DNA of 16,729 nucleotides from UBA3871 sp002392265. Its GTDB lineage: Bacteria; Bacillota; Clostridia; Peptostreptococcales; Anaerovoracaceae. Location: positions 1 to 16,729 of the forward strand of contig CAMOGS010000073.1 in NCBI GenBank assembly GCA_946614255.1. Direction: 5' to 3'. Position 1 is the first letter of the stretch. The number at the start of each line of letters is the position of its first letter. Positions 8,165 through 14,953 of this stretch are shown in pieces. The notes below the pieces were generated by a model, which was given only the letters and a program-made list of their open reading frames with translations, was not told the origin of the DNA and made no database searches. The position numbers and the translations under genes were made by a program.

Positions 8165-8780
8165 AGAAAAGAAAAAAATGATAGCGGAGGTTGCTTTCGA
8201 CCTGTTCCTTTCAAATGGCTATATGACGACAAAAATTATCGATATAGCAAAAAAGGCAGGCATCGGCAAGGGGACAGTCTATGAATATTTTGACAGCAAG
8301 GAAAGTATTCTGCTCTATCTGATTGAAAATTGCGTAGCGGTTGAATACGCACAGATGATGGAAAAAATCAGGGACTGTCAGGGCAGTACAGAAGAAAAGC
8401 TCAGGCTTTACCTGCGCCAGGAAACAGAGTTCATAAAAAAATACGGCAGATATGTCGATGACATGAAGAGGCAGTTCTTGCAGGCCAATACCGATATCGC
8501 CGAAGACATAATGGAGGCTGTTTTAGGAATTGTCCGGATGCAGCTGACAACAGTTATGAAAATGGTTGAGGATGGCATAGCTGAGGGGGTATTCAGAAAT
8601 ATAAATCCACAGTTTACAACCTCCTGTATCACAAGCTATGTATCAGCCTATTTGACTTCATCCTTTTGCTTTAACTTTAATTATAAAGATTCAAAGGGTG
8701 AAATTGTGGAAATGCCCGGTACTCAGGAATACAATGAGGACGAGCTTTTAGATATCATCATGCATGGAATCGGAGCATAA
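8154..8780 (+). CDS. TetR/AcrR-family regulator of the efflux operon
   Basis: Repressor of 208 residues. The N-terminal helix-turn-helix (about 5-50) has the TetR pattern: MIAEVAFDLFLSNGY, then IIDIAKKAGIGKGTVYEYFDSKESIL. The rest is an all-helical ligand and dimer domain with no close family match that I can name. The gene overlaps the RND stop by 11 bases and has no good ribosome site of its own, so translation is probably coupled. Its place at the operon end and the palindrome at the operon promoter argue that it represses its own operon until a pump substrate binds. trmL starts 28 bases later and may share the transcript. Confidence 0.9.
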   Translation: MANKEKKKMIAEVAFDLFLSNGYMTTKIIDIAKKAGIGKGTVYEYFDSKESILLYLIENCVAVEYAQMMEKIRDCQGSTEEKLRLYLRQETEFIKKYGRYVDDMKRQFLQANTDIAEDIMEAVLGIVRMQLTTVMKMVEDGIAEGVFRNINPQFTTSCITSYVSAYLTSSFCFNFNYKDSKGEIVEMPGTQEYNEDELLDIIMHGIGA

Positions 8781-8808
8781 AGGAGCATAAAACGGAGGCA
8801 GTAAAGAA

Positions 8809-9291
8809 ATGGCATTACATATAGTTTTTGCGAATCCGGAAATCCCGCCAAACACGGGAAACATAGCACGTACCTGCGCCGCAACGGGGAGCACCCTGCA
8901 TCTTGTGAAGCCTCTCGGCTTTGACATTAGCGACAGGGCGCTGAAGAGGGCCGGCCTCGACTACTGGCCCTATGTAAGACTTGAGGTACACGAATCGCTC
9001 GATGATTTTATGAAAAAATACGGTCCGGAGGGGGAAAACAAACGCATGTGGCTGGCAACCACAAAGGGCGCAAAGCGGTATGATACGGTTGAGTACCGCG
9101 ACGAGGACATGTTCCTGTTCGGTCGGGAAACCGCAGGCCTGCCGCGCGATTTCATCGCAGAACATGCGGGCTCTGCAATCCGCATCCCAATGAGCGCGGA
9201 CACAAGGCTCCGCTCATTCAACCTCGCAAATTCGGCAAACATCATATTGTTCGAGGCACTCCGCCAGCTCGGCTATCCGGGGCTGGAATAA
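8809..9291 (+). CDS. trmL: tRNA (cytidine/uridine-34-2'-O)-methyltransferase TrmL
   Basis: SPOUT-class methyltransferase that uses S-adenosylmethionine to methylate the ribose at wobble position 34 of tRNA-Leu isoacceptors. The 160 residues match the family length. Conserved blocks: NPEIPPNTGNIARTCAATG at 9-27, LFGRETAGLP (SAM-binding knot loop) and IRIPMSADTRLRSFNLANSA near the C-terminus. These form the trefoil knot, and nothing is missing. GGAGG at 8794-8798 lies 10 bases before the ATG. It follows tetR closely but is a housekeeping gene, so the link with efflux is probably only read-through. A hairpin region follows. Confidence 0.93.
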   Translation: MALHIVFANPEIPPNTGNIARTCAATGSTLHLVKPLGFDISDRALKRAGLDYWPYVRLEVHESLDDFMKKYGPEGENKRMWLATTKGAKRYDTVEYRDEDMFLFGRETAGLPRDFIAEHAGSAIRIPMSADTRLRSFNLANSANIILFEALRQLGYPGLE

Positions 9292-9319
9292 CAGTGCATA
9301 CAAGGGTAATATGCTTGTG

Positions 9320-9354
9320 GTGGCAAGATTAGAAGATTTTTTGAATCTTGCCAC
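9320..9354. repeat. Palindromic repeat, copy A
   Basis: Perfect 11-base arms GTGGCAAGATT (9320-9330) and AATCTTGCCAC (9344-9354) enclose a 13-base loop. It is one of three copies in this convergent gap. No T run follows, so it is not a terminator by itself. Confidence 0.8.
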
Positions 9355-9383
9355 AAGATTTTCACAAAATTGTCTGTTTGCAT

Positions 9384-9437
9384 AAAAAAATGTGGCAGGA
9401 TTGATGAATTATAATCAATCTTGCCACACATTTTTTT
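9384..9437. terminator. Bidirectional terminator (palindromic repeat, copy B)
   Basis: A 15-bp stem (9391-9405 with 9414-9428, one G.T pair, 8-base loop) is flanked by seven A residues on the left (9384-9390) and seven T residues on the right (9431-9437). It can therefore end transcription of trmL from the left and of the PLP-lyase gene from the right. Its core arms, GTGGCAGGATT and AATCTTGCCAC, are the same as in copies A and C. Confidence 0.8.
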
Positions 9438-9486
9438 GTCTGTAGCCCTTTAAGATACAATTTAAGGTAAGTTTTTGAACGATTTA

Positions 9487-9521
9487 GTGGTAAGATTGCA
9501 AGTATTAAGGAATCTTACCAC
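9487..9521. repeat. Palindromic repeat, copy C
   Basis: Perfect 11-base arms GTGGTAAGATT (9487-9497) and AATCTTACCAC (9511-9521) with a 13-base loop. Compared with copy A, one C-G pair has become T-A on both sides, a compensatory change that keeps the stem. From here to the gene end at 9622 I see only AT-rich spacer with a weak dyad, ATTTGT-N4-ACAAAT, at 9563-9578. Confidence 0.8.
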
Positions 9522-9621
9522 AGGGAACCGAAAATAAATGTAATTTTATCCCATTATAAGCTATTTGTGTTAACAAATTGGAAAATCATGGATTACATCT
9601 ATCGCTGTCCCCAAATTCACC

Positions 9622-10848
9622 TTAGAGTGGGCGAACCTTGTCGAGTGCCTGCTTCAGATCAGCGATGATGTCATCAGGATCCTCCAGACCTACAGACATT
9701 CTGATCATTCCGTCGGTAATGCCTGCGGCTTCACGGGTTTCTTTCGGAATCATGGTATGTGTCATAGCTGCTGCCTGCTCCACAAGGGTTTCCGTATCAC
9801 CGAGGGAAACTGCAAGAGTGCAGAGCTTTAGCGAATTGATAACAGTTTTGCCTGCCTCCAGGCCGCCTGCAACGTCAAAGGAAATCATGCCGCCGCCGCC
9901 TTTCATCTGCTTCTTTGCCAGTTCGTACTGCGGATTTGACTCGAGGAACGGATAACGAACAATTTCAATTCTCGGATCGGACTCTAAAAAGCGTGCAATC
10001 TTCAGAGCATTTTCATTGTGCTGCTTTACGCGAATACCTAAAGTCTTTAGCCCGCGGCATGCCAGAAATGCAGTGAACGGAGCGATAACCGAACCGAAAT
10101 GCATGAGTGTGCCCAGCTTGCATTCGCGGATGAAATCGTCATCATTTGAAATCACAGCGCCACCGAGTATGTCACCGTGACCACCGATGTACTTGGTCAG
10201 GGAGTGGATTACGACATCCGCACCCAAATCCAGAGGGTTTGTATTGTACGGCGTTGCAAATGTATTATCCACGAAAACCTTTGCGCCATGGCTGTGTGCA
10301 ATCTTTGCAGCCTTTTCGATATCCACCAAAACCATTGTCGGATTCGCAGGCGACTCAAGATAGACAAGCTTTGTATTTTTCCTGAACAGCGGCTCCAAAT
10401 CGGTATCGAGACGCTCAGCGCTGAAGCTGTCGATTTCGATTCCGAAGCGACTGAACCAATCCTCCGCCACTTCTTCAGTGCCCGAATACTTTGCCTTTAC
10501 AAAAATCGCATGATCCCCCTGGCGTAGAGCTGCAAAAAGCGCGCCGGTAATAGCGCCCATACCGGAAGCATAAGCGACGCAGCCGCGGCCATGTTCGATT
10601 GCCGCAAGCTTCTCCTCCAGATACTCCTGCGAAGGATTTGTTATTCTGCTGTAGGCAAAGCTGTCCATGAAGTCGCCGAATTCTGCGACTGCCGCATCAG
10701 TAGAATCAAAATAGAATGTTGAAGTCTGATAAATCGGCGGGATTAATGCGCCGTACTGGTCGCGTGGCTCGCCTGCATGAACCTGTTTGGTATTAAACTT
10801 CAGATTATCTACATTGAGCTCAGGCTCCTTTAACTTAAATGCTTTCAT
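9622..10848 (-). CDS. Cys/Met-metabolism PLP enzyme (methionine gamma-lyase / cystathionine lyase-like)
   Basis: Fold-type I PLP enzyme of the trans-sulfuration family, 408 residues, the usual length. PLP-binding features: SGM at 96-98, Asp194 in FVDNTFATP, and the Schiff-base lysine Lys219 in HSLTKYIGGHGD. The conserved Tyr121 (KYSGT) and the C-terminal MIRMSVGLEDPDDIIADL are present. Whether it cleaves methionine (to methanethiol, 2-oxobutyrate and ammonia) or cystathionine, or uses O-acetylhomoserine, cannot be settled. The Cys next to the active-site Tyr that is typical of Pseudomonas methionine gamma-lyase is absent. An AGGAGGT site (complement of 10856-10862) precedes the ATG. A LysR gene lies upstream on the same strand, with a BrnQ transporter beyond it, which suggests an amino-acid uptake and breakdown module. 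Confidence 0.88.
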   Translation of the reverse strand: MKAFKLKEPELNVDNLKFNTKQVHAGEPRDQYGALIPPIYQTSTFYFDSTDAAVAEFGDFMDSFAYSRITNPSQEYLEEKLAAIEHGRGCVAYASGMGAITGALFAALRQGDHAIFVKAKYSGTEEVAEDWFSRFGIEIDSFSAERLDTDLEPLFRKNTKLVYLESPANPTMVLVDIEKAAKIAHSHGAKVFVDNTFATPYNTNPLDLGADVVIHSLTKYIGGHGDILGGAVISNDDDFIRECKLGTLMHFGSVIAPFTAFLACRGLKTLGIRVKQHNENALKIARFLESDPRIEIVRYPFLESNPQYELAKKQMKGGGGMISFDVAGGLEAGKTVINSLKLCTLAVSLGDTETLVEQAAAMTHTMIPKETREAAGITDGMIRMSVGLEDPDDIIADLKQALDKVRPL

Positions 10849-10934
10849 AAATACTACCTCCTAGCTGATTTCGCGCCATTAATCACTATGGCTAACGGTT
10901 GTTAATATGTTTTTCTCTCGTGTACGTCTTGCGG

Positions 10935-11028
10935 AATCTGCGCGTTCCGGAAGCAGATTTGTTTAAAAACAATAAGGCAGACCACGCACGAACAACTATT
11001 TCTGTAGTTATCGTAACATGTTCTGCCT
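10935..11028 (-). promoter_or_regulatory. Dyad-rich leader before the PLP-lyase gene
   Basis: The 252-base gap between lysR and the lyase gene holds several inverted repeats. One pair of 7-base arms is AATCTGC (10935-10941) and GCAGATT (10953-10959). Another is AGGCAGA (10975-10981) and TCTGCCT (11022-11028), which encloses AACTA-N6-TAGTT (10994-11009). The inner dyad has a T-N11-A shape suitable for a LysR protein. The nested pair could instead fold as one stem in a leader RNA. No known riboswitch consensus and no convincing -35/-10 pair was found. Confidence 0.4.
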
Positions 11029-11080
11029 GCAATGGGGTAATACGCGAAAGTTTCCGCAATACCACCAAAAAAAGTATGAC

Positions 11081-11103
11081 AAAAATATGACAATCGGCTG
11101 TCA
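11081..11103 (-). terminator. Possible weak terminator at the lysR stop
   Basis: On the minus strand, TGACA (starting with the stop codon of lysR) and TGTCA form a 5-bp stem with a 6-base loop, followed by a T-rich tail. The stem is short and AT-rich, so read-through into the lyase gene is quite possible. Confidence 0.3.
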
Positions 11104-12036
11104 GCTGCGGCCACGCCTGAGGCCTTCATCTATATGCCTTTTCAAAATTTCTATAAAGTGGTTTTCTGCTGCCTCCAGTCGCTGGTTTGATCTATGAATA
11201 TACCCGATATCAATGCTTGCGTCTACACAAATAGGTATGGATGTGATGCTTCCCGCTACGCGCTCGCAAATAATTCCCGTTCCTACATCATAAGCGTTGC
11301 AGGACTCCAGAAACTCCAGACTTAAATAAAGATCGCTTATGTAAATGATTTTCTCGGGATAAACCCCGGGTAGCAGTATCTCTTCGGAATAAAATGAAGG
11401 CGAATCATCACTTTGTCTGTACATTATGCATGGATAGGCAGTCAAATCCTCAGGGCTGACAGAATCGCGGCCTGCCAGCGGATGGTTTTTCGAAATGAAG
11501 ATATGAGGCTCTGTCACAACCAGAGAGTTAAAGCTCAGGTTCCTGTCCGCAAGTACGCGCTCCATATATTTTCTCTCGGTTCCGGGAATGTAGAGAATCC
11601 CGAGGTCACTGCGCTGCCTGCATACGTCCTCGATGACATTTGATGTGCTTGTCTGGTTAAGCCCTAGGGAATATAACCGGTTTGCCCCGCCGGTCTCATT
11701 AATGAACTCGGCAAAAGCGGTAGCCACAAATGTGTAATGCTGGCTGCTGACCATGAAACGGCATGGCTCTTCGCTCTGCCGATGCTTGCTGAAATACTCG
11801 TCAATGTGCTCCGCATCGCTAAGCAGTTTTTTCGCCATATCTATGAGCTCACGGCCTTCTTCGGTAATGCTTACGCCCATAGGCGAGCGGAGAAATATTG
11901 TAATCCCCAGTTCATCCTCAAGCGAATGAATCAAGCTGCTTATTCCGGGCTGAGAAACATAAAGAGCCTGCGCCGCTTTGGTGATTGAACCGTACTTTTC
12001 AACCATAACAATGTATTTTAGCTGTTGCAGAGTCAT
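11101..12036 (-). CDS. LysR-family transcriptional regulator
   Basis: Regulator with an N-terminal winged helix (about 1-60: LQQLKYIVMVEKYGSITKAA, then LYVSQPGISSLIHSLEDELG) and a C-terminal periplasmic-binding-protein-like effector domain (about 90-295). The 311 residues are normal for the family. I chose the ATG at 12036 because the GGAGG (complement of 12046-12050) lies 9 bases upstream. An in-frame GTG at 12042 is only 3 bases from it. The gene is transcribed away from brnQ and toward the PLP lyase, the classical position for a regulator of either. Effector unknown; a sulfur or branched-chain amino-acid signal is a guess from neighbours. Confidence 0.9.
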   Translation of the reverse strand: MTLQQLKYIVMVEKYGSITKAAQALYVSQPGISSLIHSLEDELGITIFLRSPMGVSITEEGRELIDMAKKLLSDAEHIDEYFSKHRQSEEPCRFMVSSQHYTFVATAFAEFINETGGANRLYSLGLNQTSTSNVIEDVCRQRSDLGILYIPGTERKYMERVLADRNLSFNSLVVTEPHIFISKNHPLAGRDSVSPEDLTAYPCIMYRQSDDSPSFYSEEILLPGVYPEKIIYISDLYLSLEFLESCNAYDVGTGIICERVAGSITSIPICVDASIDIGYIHRSNQRLEAAENHFIEILKRHIDEGLRRGRS

Positions 12037-12064
12037 CGACACTTTCCTCCTTTGGCATTAACGC

Positions 12065-12081
12065 AATAACCAAATCTTATT
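12065..12081. promoter_or_regulatory. Candidate LysR box between lysR and brnQ
   Basis: A dyad AATAA-N7-TTATT lies in the 149-base gap between the divergent lysR and brnQ starts, where an autoregulating LysR protein commonly binds. It is short and AT-rich, so chance is possible. I could not assign firm -35/-10 boxes for either gene. Confidence 0.3.
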
Positions 12082-12185
12082 ACTTGTGCTTTTATTTTCG
12101 TATTTCCCTAATCGCTTGTCAAGAGGTTAAAATATTATCAAGAAAAACATCATCGGTTCCGGAAGAAGCAGATGAGGAGGTAATT

Positions 12186-13508
12186 ATGGAAAAGAAAAAA
12201 AGTAAACTGGACTTTCTGTTCATCGGATTGGCGTACTTTGCTTGCTATTTCGGTGCAGGCAATCTGGTATTTCCGCCAAAGCTCGGACTGGAAAGCGGTA
12301 CGGGATGGCCGGGCGGCGCAATAGGCCTTGCTATTTCCGGCATTGTACTGCCGCTTTTGGCTCTTAATATCATAAGCTATCGTGGCGGCGATGTTCAATC
12401 AATCACCAGACGTGTGCATCCAAAGCTTCATGTGGCAATGCTTGCAGTACTAATGTTTATCTGTATGCTCATTTCAATTCCACGCACCGCAGCGGTTGCT
12501 ACAGAGCTGGGTCTGGCAGGCATCTTTGGCTCCGTTCCGTATATTCCTATTGTGGTGGCCTATTTTATTATTTGTTTCCTAGTCGGGCGCAACAAGGAGA
12601 GCGTGCTGGATAAAATCGGTAAATATCTGACACCTTTGATGGTTGTAATTCTTTTCATCGTAGTAATAAAGGGCATAATCTTCCCGCTGGGCACACCAAG
12701 TGCGCCTACAGTCGCAAGCCCGACAATTAATGCCGTACTTACCGGATATCAGACAGGCGACGTTTTGGTTTCCGTCTTGATGGCAGCGGTATTCATCGGC
12801 ACTGTACGTGACCATGGCTACAAAAAGGGTAAGGAAGAAACTACAATCGTATTCAAGGCCAGCATCGTTGCATTCATTTGCCTTTTCGTAATCTATGGCG
12901 GCCTGCTCTACATCGGCTCCACAGTGAATGCGGAGTATGAATCAAGCATCGGAAATGCAGACCTTTTGGTTGAACTGATTCGCCGTCTCGGCGGTCAGGT
13001 TGCAATGACCTTCTTCGGAATAGCTGTCGTACTGGCCTGCATGACAACAGCTATCGGACAGCTGACATCAGTTGCCGACTTCTACGAAGGCACACGCCTG
13101 TTCAAAGGCAAGGTCTCATACAAAGTGCTTTTCATCATAGCAGCAGCGGTTTCAGCCGGCGTTGCAACGCTTGGTCTGGACACGATTATCTCGCTGGCAG
13201 CGCCTATTTTCAGCCTGGCGTACGCACCTGCCCTCGTTTTGATGCTTCTGGGCATTTTCCAGAATGTAATTCCTAACGACGGCGGCTTTAAGGGCGCTAT
13301 GCTGCTGACAATCATCGAAGCATTCTTTGAGATGCTGCAGGCTTACATCAATTCTCCGGCACTTGGAAATATTCTCGCCAAGCTGCCGTTCTACAGCCAA
13401 GGCTTTGGTTGGGTAGCCCCTGCTGTTGTGGGACTTGTCATAGGCGCCATCGTCTTCAAGCTTGCAGGCGGTGTCAGCCTTCCAAAGGAGGTTTCTGAAG
13501 AGGCATAG
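12186..13508 (+). CDS. brnQ: BrnQ-type branched-chain amino-acid transporter (LIVCS family)
   Basis: Membrane symporter for Leu/Ile/Val driven by sodium or protons. I chose the ATG at 12186 (440 residues, MEKKKSKLDFLFIG) because GAGGAGG at 12174-12180 precedes it by 5 bases. The frame runs open further upstream without a ribosome site. The N-terminus GLAYFACYFGAGNLVFPPKLG is the family's conserved opening. It is followed by about 12 hydrophobic segments, with IPRTAAVATELG in the third. Divergent from lysR, so it is probably controlled by that protein. With the PLP lyase nearby it may import the amino acid whose breakdown or supply is being regulated. The substrate range of LIVCS members is hard to infer from sequence. 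Confidence 0.9.
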   Translation: MEKKKSKLDFLFIGLAYFACYFGAGNLVFPPKLGLESGTGWPGGAIGLAISGIVLPLLALNIISYRGGDVQSITRRVHPKLHVAMLAVLMFICMLISIPRTAAVATELGLAGIFGSVPYIPIVVAYFIICFLVGRNKESVLDKIGKYLTPLMVVILFIVVIKGIIFPLGTPSAPTVASPTINAVLTGYQTGDVLVSVLMAAVFIGTVRDHGYKKGKEETTIVFKASIVAFICLFVIYGGLLYIGSTVNAEYESSIGNADLLVELIRRLGGQVAMTFFGIAVVLACMTTAIGQLTSVADFYEGTRLFKGKVSYKVLFIIAAAVSAGVATLGLDTIISLAAPIFSLAYAPALVLMLLGIFQNVIPNDGGFKGAMLLTIIEAFFEMLQAYINSPALGNILAKLPFYSQGFGWVAPAVVGLVIGAIVFKLAGGVSLPKEVSEEA

Positions 13509-13561
13509 CACAAACTGCATAAAAAGACATTTCTTGTCCAACTTAATACTTGTGGGATAAT

Positions 13562-13594
13562 AAAAAACGGCGCGGATTAAACTCCGTGCCGTTT
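13562..13594. terminator. Terminator shared by nth (minus) and brnQ (plus)
   Basis: A 12-bp stem (13565-13576 with 13583-13594, one G.T pair) has loop TTAAAC. On the minus strand it is followed by six T residues (complement of 13562-13567), a strong terminator for nth. On the plus strand the tail is poorer (GCATATTTTT), so brnQ termination is less sure. The nth stop codon is in the loop, and the last codons of nth form one arm. Confidence 0.82.
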
Positions 13595-14251
13595 GCATAT
13601 TTTTGATATCGGGCAGGTATCGCACTGCGGACGCCTTGCATCGCAGCAGTATCTGCCGTGAAAAATCAGCGAATGATGGGCTTCCGTCAGGCGCTTTTCC
13701 GGAATCACCGAAAGCAGCGCTTTCTCCGTCGCGAGTGCATCCTTCAGTCCCGCATCCTTTTCTGTGACAAGCCCTATGCGATGCGACACGCGAAGTACGT
13801 GCGTATCGACAGGCATGCGGTTTTCGCCAAAGCCCACAGCAAGCACCACATTTGCGGTCTTGCGCCCGACTCCCGGCAGCTCCTGAAGCTTCTCAAAGTC
13901 CTGCGGCACGACTCCGCCAAAGTCCGCTGTGAGCTTTTGTGCCAGCCTTACTACGTTCTTTGCCTTTGTGCGGTACATGCCAATGGAGCGGATAAACTCC
14001 GAAACCTCGGCGACAGCTGCCTCTTCGTCAGCTGCAGCGGCGCGCGAGAGCGACTCGGCGTCGGGATATTTCGCAAAAAAAGCCGGAGTAACCCTGTTCA
14101 CGCTTTTGTCCGTCGTCTGGGCGGAAAGCACAACCGCCACGAGCAGCTGATAGATGCTGCCGTGGTCAAGTGCGCACTCTGCCTCGGGATAGGTCTGCGC
14201 AAGGATATCCAGCATTTCTTTGATTTCTTTTTTTGATAATTCGCCAATCAT
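13577..14251 (-). CDS. nth: Endonuclease III (DNA glycosylase/AP lyase)
   Basis: Base-excision repair enzyme that removes oxidised pyrimidines and nicks the abasic site. The 224 residues are slightly longer than E. coli Nth (211). The helix-hairpin-helix LPGVGRKTANVVL contains catalytic Lys131. The acidic Asp149 is in MPVDTHVLRVSHR. The C-terminal iron-sulfur cluster has the correct Cys spacing: Cys203-x6-Cys210-x2-Cys213-x5-Cys219. All catalytic parts are intact. The start is nine bases after the SEC-C gene stop with no clear ribosome site, so translational coupling is likely. The terminator overlaps its last codons. Confidence 0.95.
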   Translation of the reverse strand: MIGELSKKEIKEMLDILAQTYPEAECALDHGSIYQLLVAVVLSAQTTDKSVNRVTPAFFAKYPDAESLSRAAAADEEAAVAEVSEFIRSIGMYRTKAKNVVRLAQKLTADFGGVVPQDFEKLQELPGVGRKTANVVLAVGFGENRMPVDTHVLRVSHRIGLVTEKDAGLKDALATEKALLSVIPEKRLTEAHHSLIFHGRYCCDARRPQCDTCPISKICKRHGV

Positions 14252-14260
14252 CAGTTTAGG

Positions 14261-14761
14261 TTACTTGTTAGCGCCGCAGCACTTCTTGTACTTTTTGCCG
14301 CTGCCGCATGGGCAAGGATCGTTTCTGCCCGGCGTCTTTTCCTTTACGACAGTGCGGGAGCGTCTCCACTTGTCAGCGATTTCCTGACGTTCTTCGACAG
14401 TGTAGATGTTTTCCCACTCCTCGAGATCGTAAAGGTGCTGAGCCTCAGCCTCAATCATGTTAAAGAACAGCTTTTCCCAGATGATGTCCATCTCGATTTT
14501 GTCGGATTCTTTGAGCTTTTCGAGGTCAAATGACTTTTCGAGGCTGCTCTGAATACCATCGAGGAATCCCATAAACATAACAGGGCGCACTTCATATTCC
14601 TTTACGAAATCGTCGATTGTGCCCTCGACATGCTGCTTTTTGTTCTTTAAGATGTCAGCATATATTTTTGATTCTGCCGCCGCATATTCTTCCCAGAACT
14701 TTTCAAATGTGGCGTCTGTCTGATCTCCGATTAATTTGGTCCACTCTTTATAAAGTGACAT
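14261..14761 (-). CDS. SEC-C motif protein of unknown function
   Basis: Small acidic helical protein of 166 residues ending in a SEC-C zinc motif (GRNDPCPCGSGKKYKKCC, Cys150, Cys152, Cys161, Cys162), the tail known from SecA and many unrelated proteins. The first 140 residues are charged and helix-rich (EEYAAAESKIYADIL, WEKLFFNMIEAEAQHLYDLEEW) and match no function that I recognise. SEC-C tails generally bind zinc and in SecA contact SecB or ribosomes. Whether that applies here is open. GGAGG precedes the ATG. It is the first gene of a two-gene unit with nth and has its own promoter at 14828-14833. Confidence 0.85.
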   Translation of the reverse strand: MSLYKEWTKLIGDQTDATFEKFWEEYAAAESKIYADILKNKKQHVEGTIDDFVKEYEVRPVMFMGFLDGIQSSLEKSFDLEKLKESDKIEMDIIWEKLFFNMIEAEAQHLYDLEEWENIYTVEERQEIADKWRRSRTVVKEKTPGRNDPCPCGSGKKYKKCCGANK

Positions 14762-14827
14762 AGCTTTTCCTCCGATTATTTTCGATTGATAATTCTATGC
14801 GCCAAAGCATTTGGACGGCGCTTTCAC

Positions 14828-14833
14828 ATTATA
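14828..14833 (-). promoter_or_regulatory. Extended -10 promoter for the SEC-C/nth unit
   Basis: On the minus strand the sequence TGTGGTATAAT contains a perfect -10 box with the TG extension. The -35 region (TCGATT) is poor, as expected for an extended -10 promoter. Just downstream, an imperfect hairpin (arms 14799-14806 and 14810-14821) would sit at the 5' end of the RNA. Confidence 0.7.
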
Positions 14834-14889
14834 CCACATATCCGGCGCAAAATCGAGAAAAATCGAATGCGACCCTTAAATGTTTGTGG

Positions 14890-14895
14890 TATAAT
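14890..14895 (+). promoter_or_regulatory. Extended -10 promoter for hom
   Basis: TATAAT at 14890-14895, preceded by TGTGG, gives the same 11-base string, TGTGGTATAAT, as the divergent promoter. There is no good -35 box at 17 bases. The leader of about 50 bases has no recognised T-box or riboswitch features. Confidence 0.7.
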
Positions 14896-14953
14896 TATTC
14901 ATATAGATTTTTCAATCGGGCAAGGCCCCTAAAAACTTTCAGGAAGGTATAAA

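Noticed and set aside
9320..9521. CRISPR array
   Set aside because: Only three copies, each palindromic with unequal spacing (72 and 95 bases), no constant spacer length and no cas genes.
9563..9578. ATTTGT-N4-ACAAAT dyad as an operator or terminator
   Set aside because: Six AT-rich base pairs with no T tract and no promoter nearby; chance is adequate.
10849..11100. SAM riboswitch or T-box before the PLP-lyase gene
   Set aside because: None of the conserved SAM-I core or T-box sequence (AGGGTGGNACCGCG-like) is present, and no terminator directly precedes the gene.
12084..12185. N-terminal extension of BrnQ
   Set aside because: The conserved family start and the GAGGAGG site both point to the ATG at 12186. 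The upstream frame overlaps the promoter region.
13658..14236. 192-codon open frame on the plus strand across nth
   Set aside because: It is antisense to an intact endonuclease III with all catalytic residues, and its sequence is low-quality, Arg/His-rich shadow coding.
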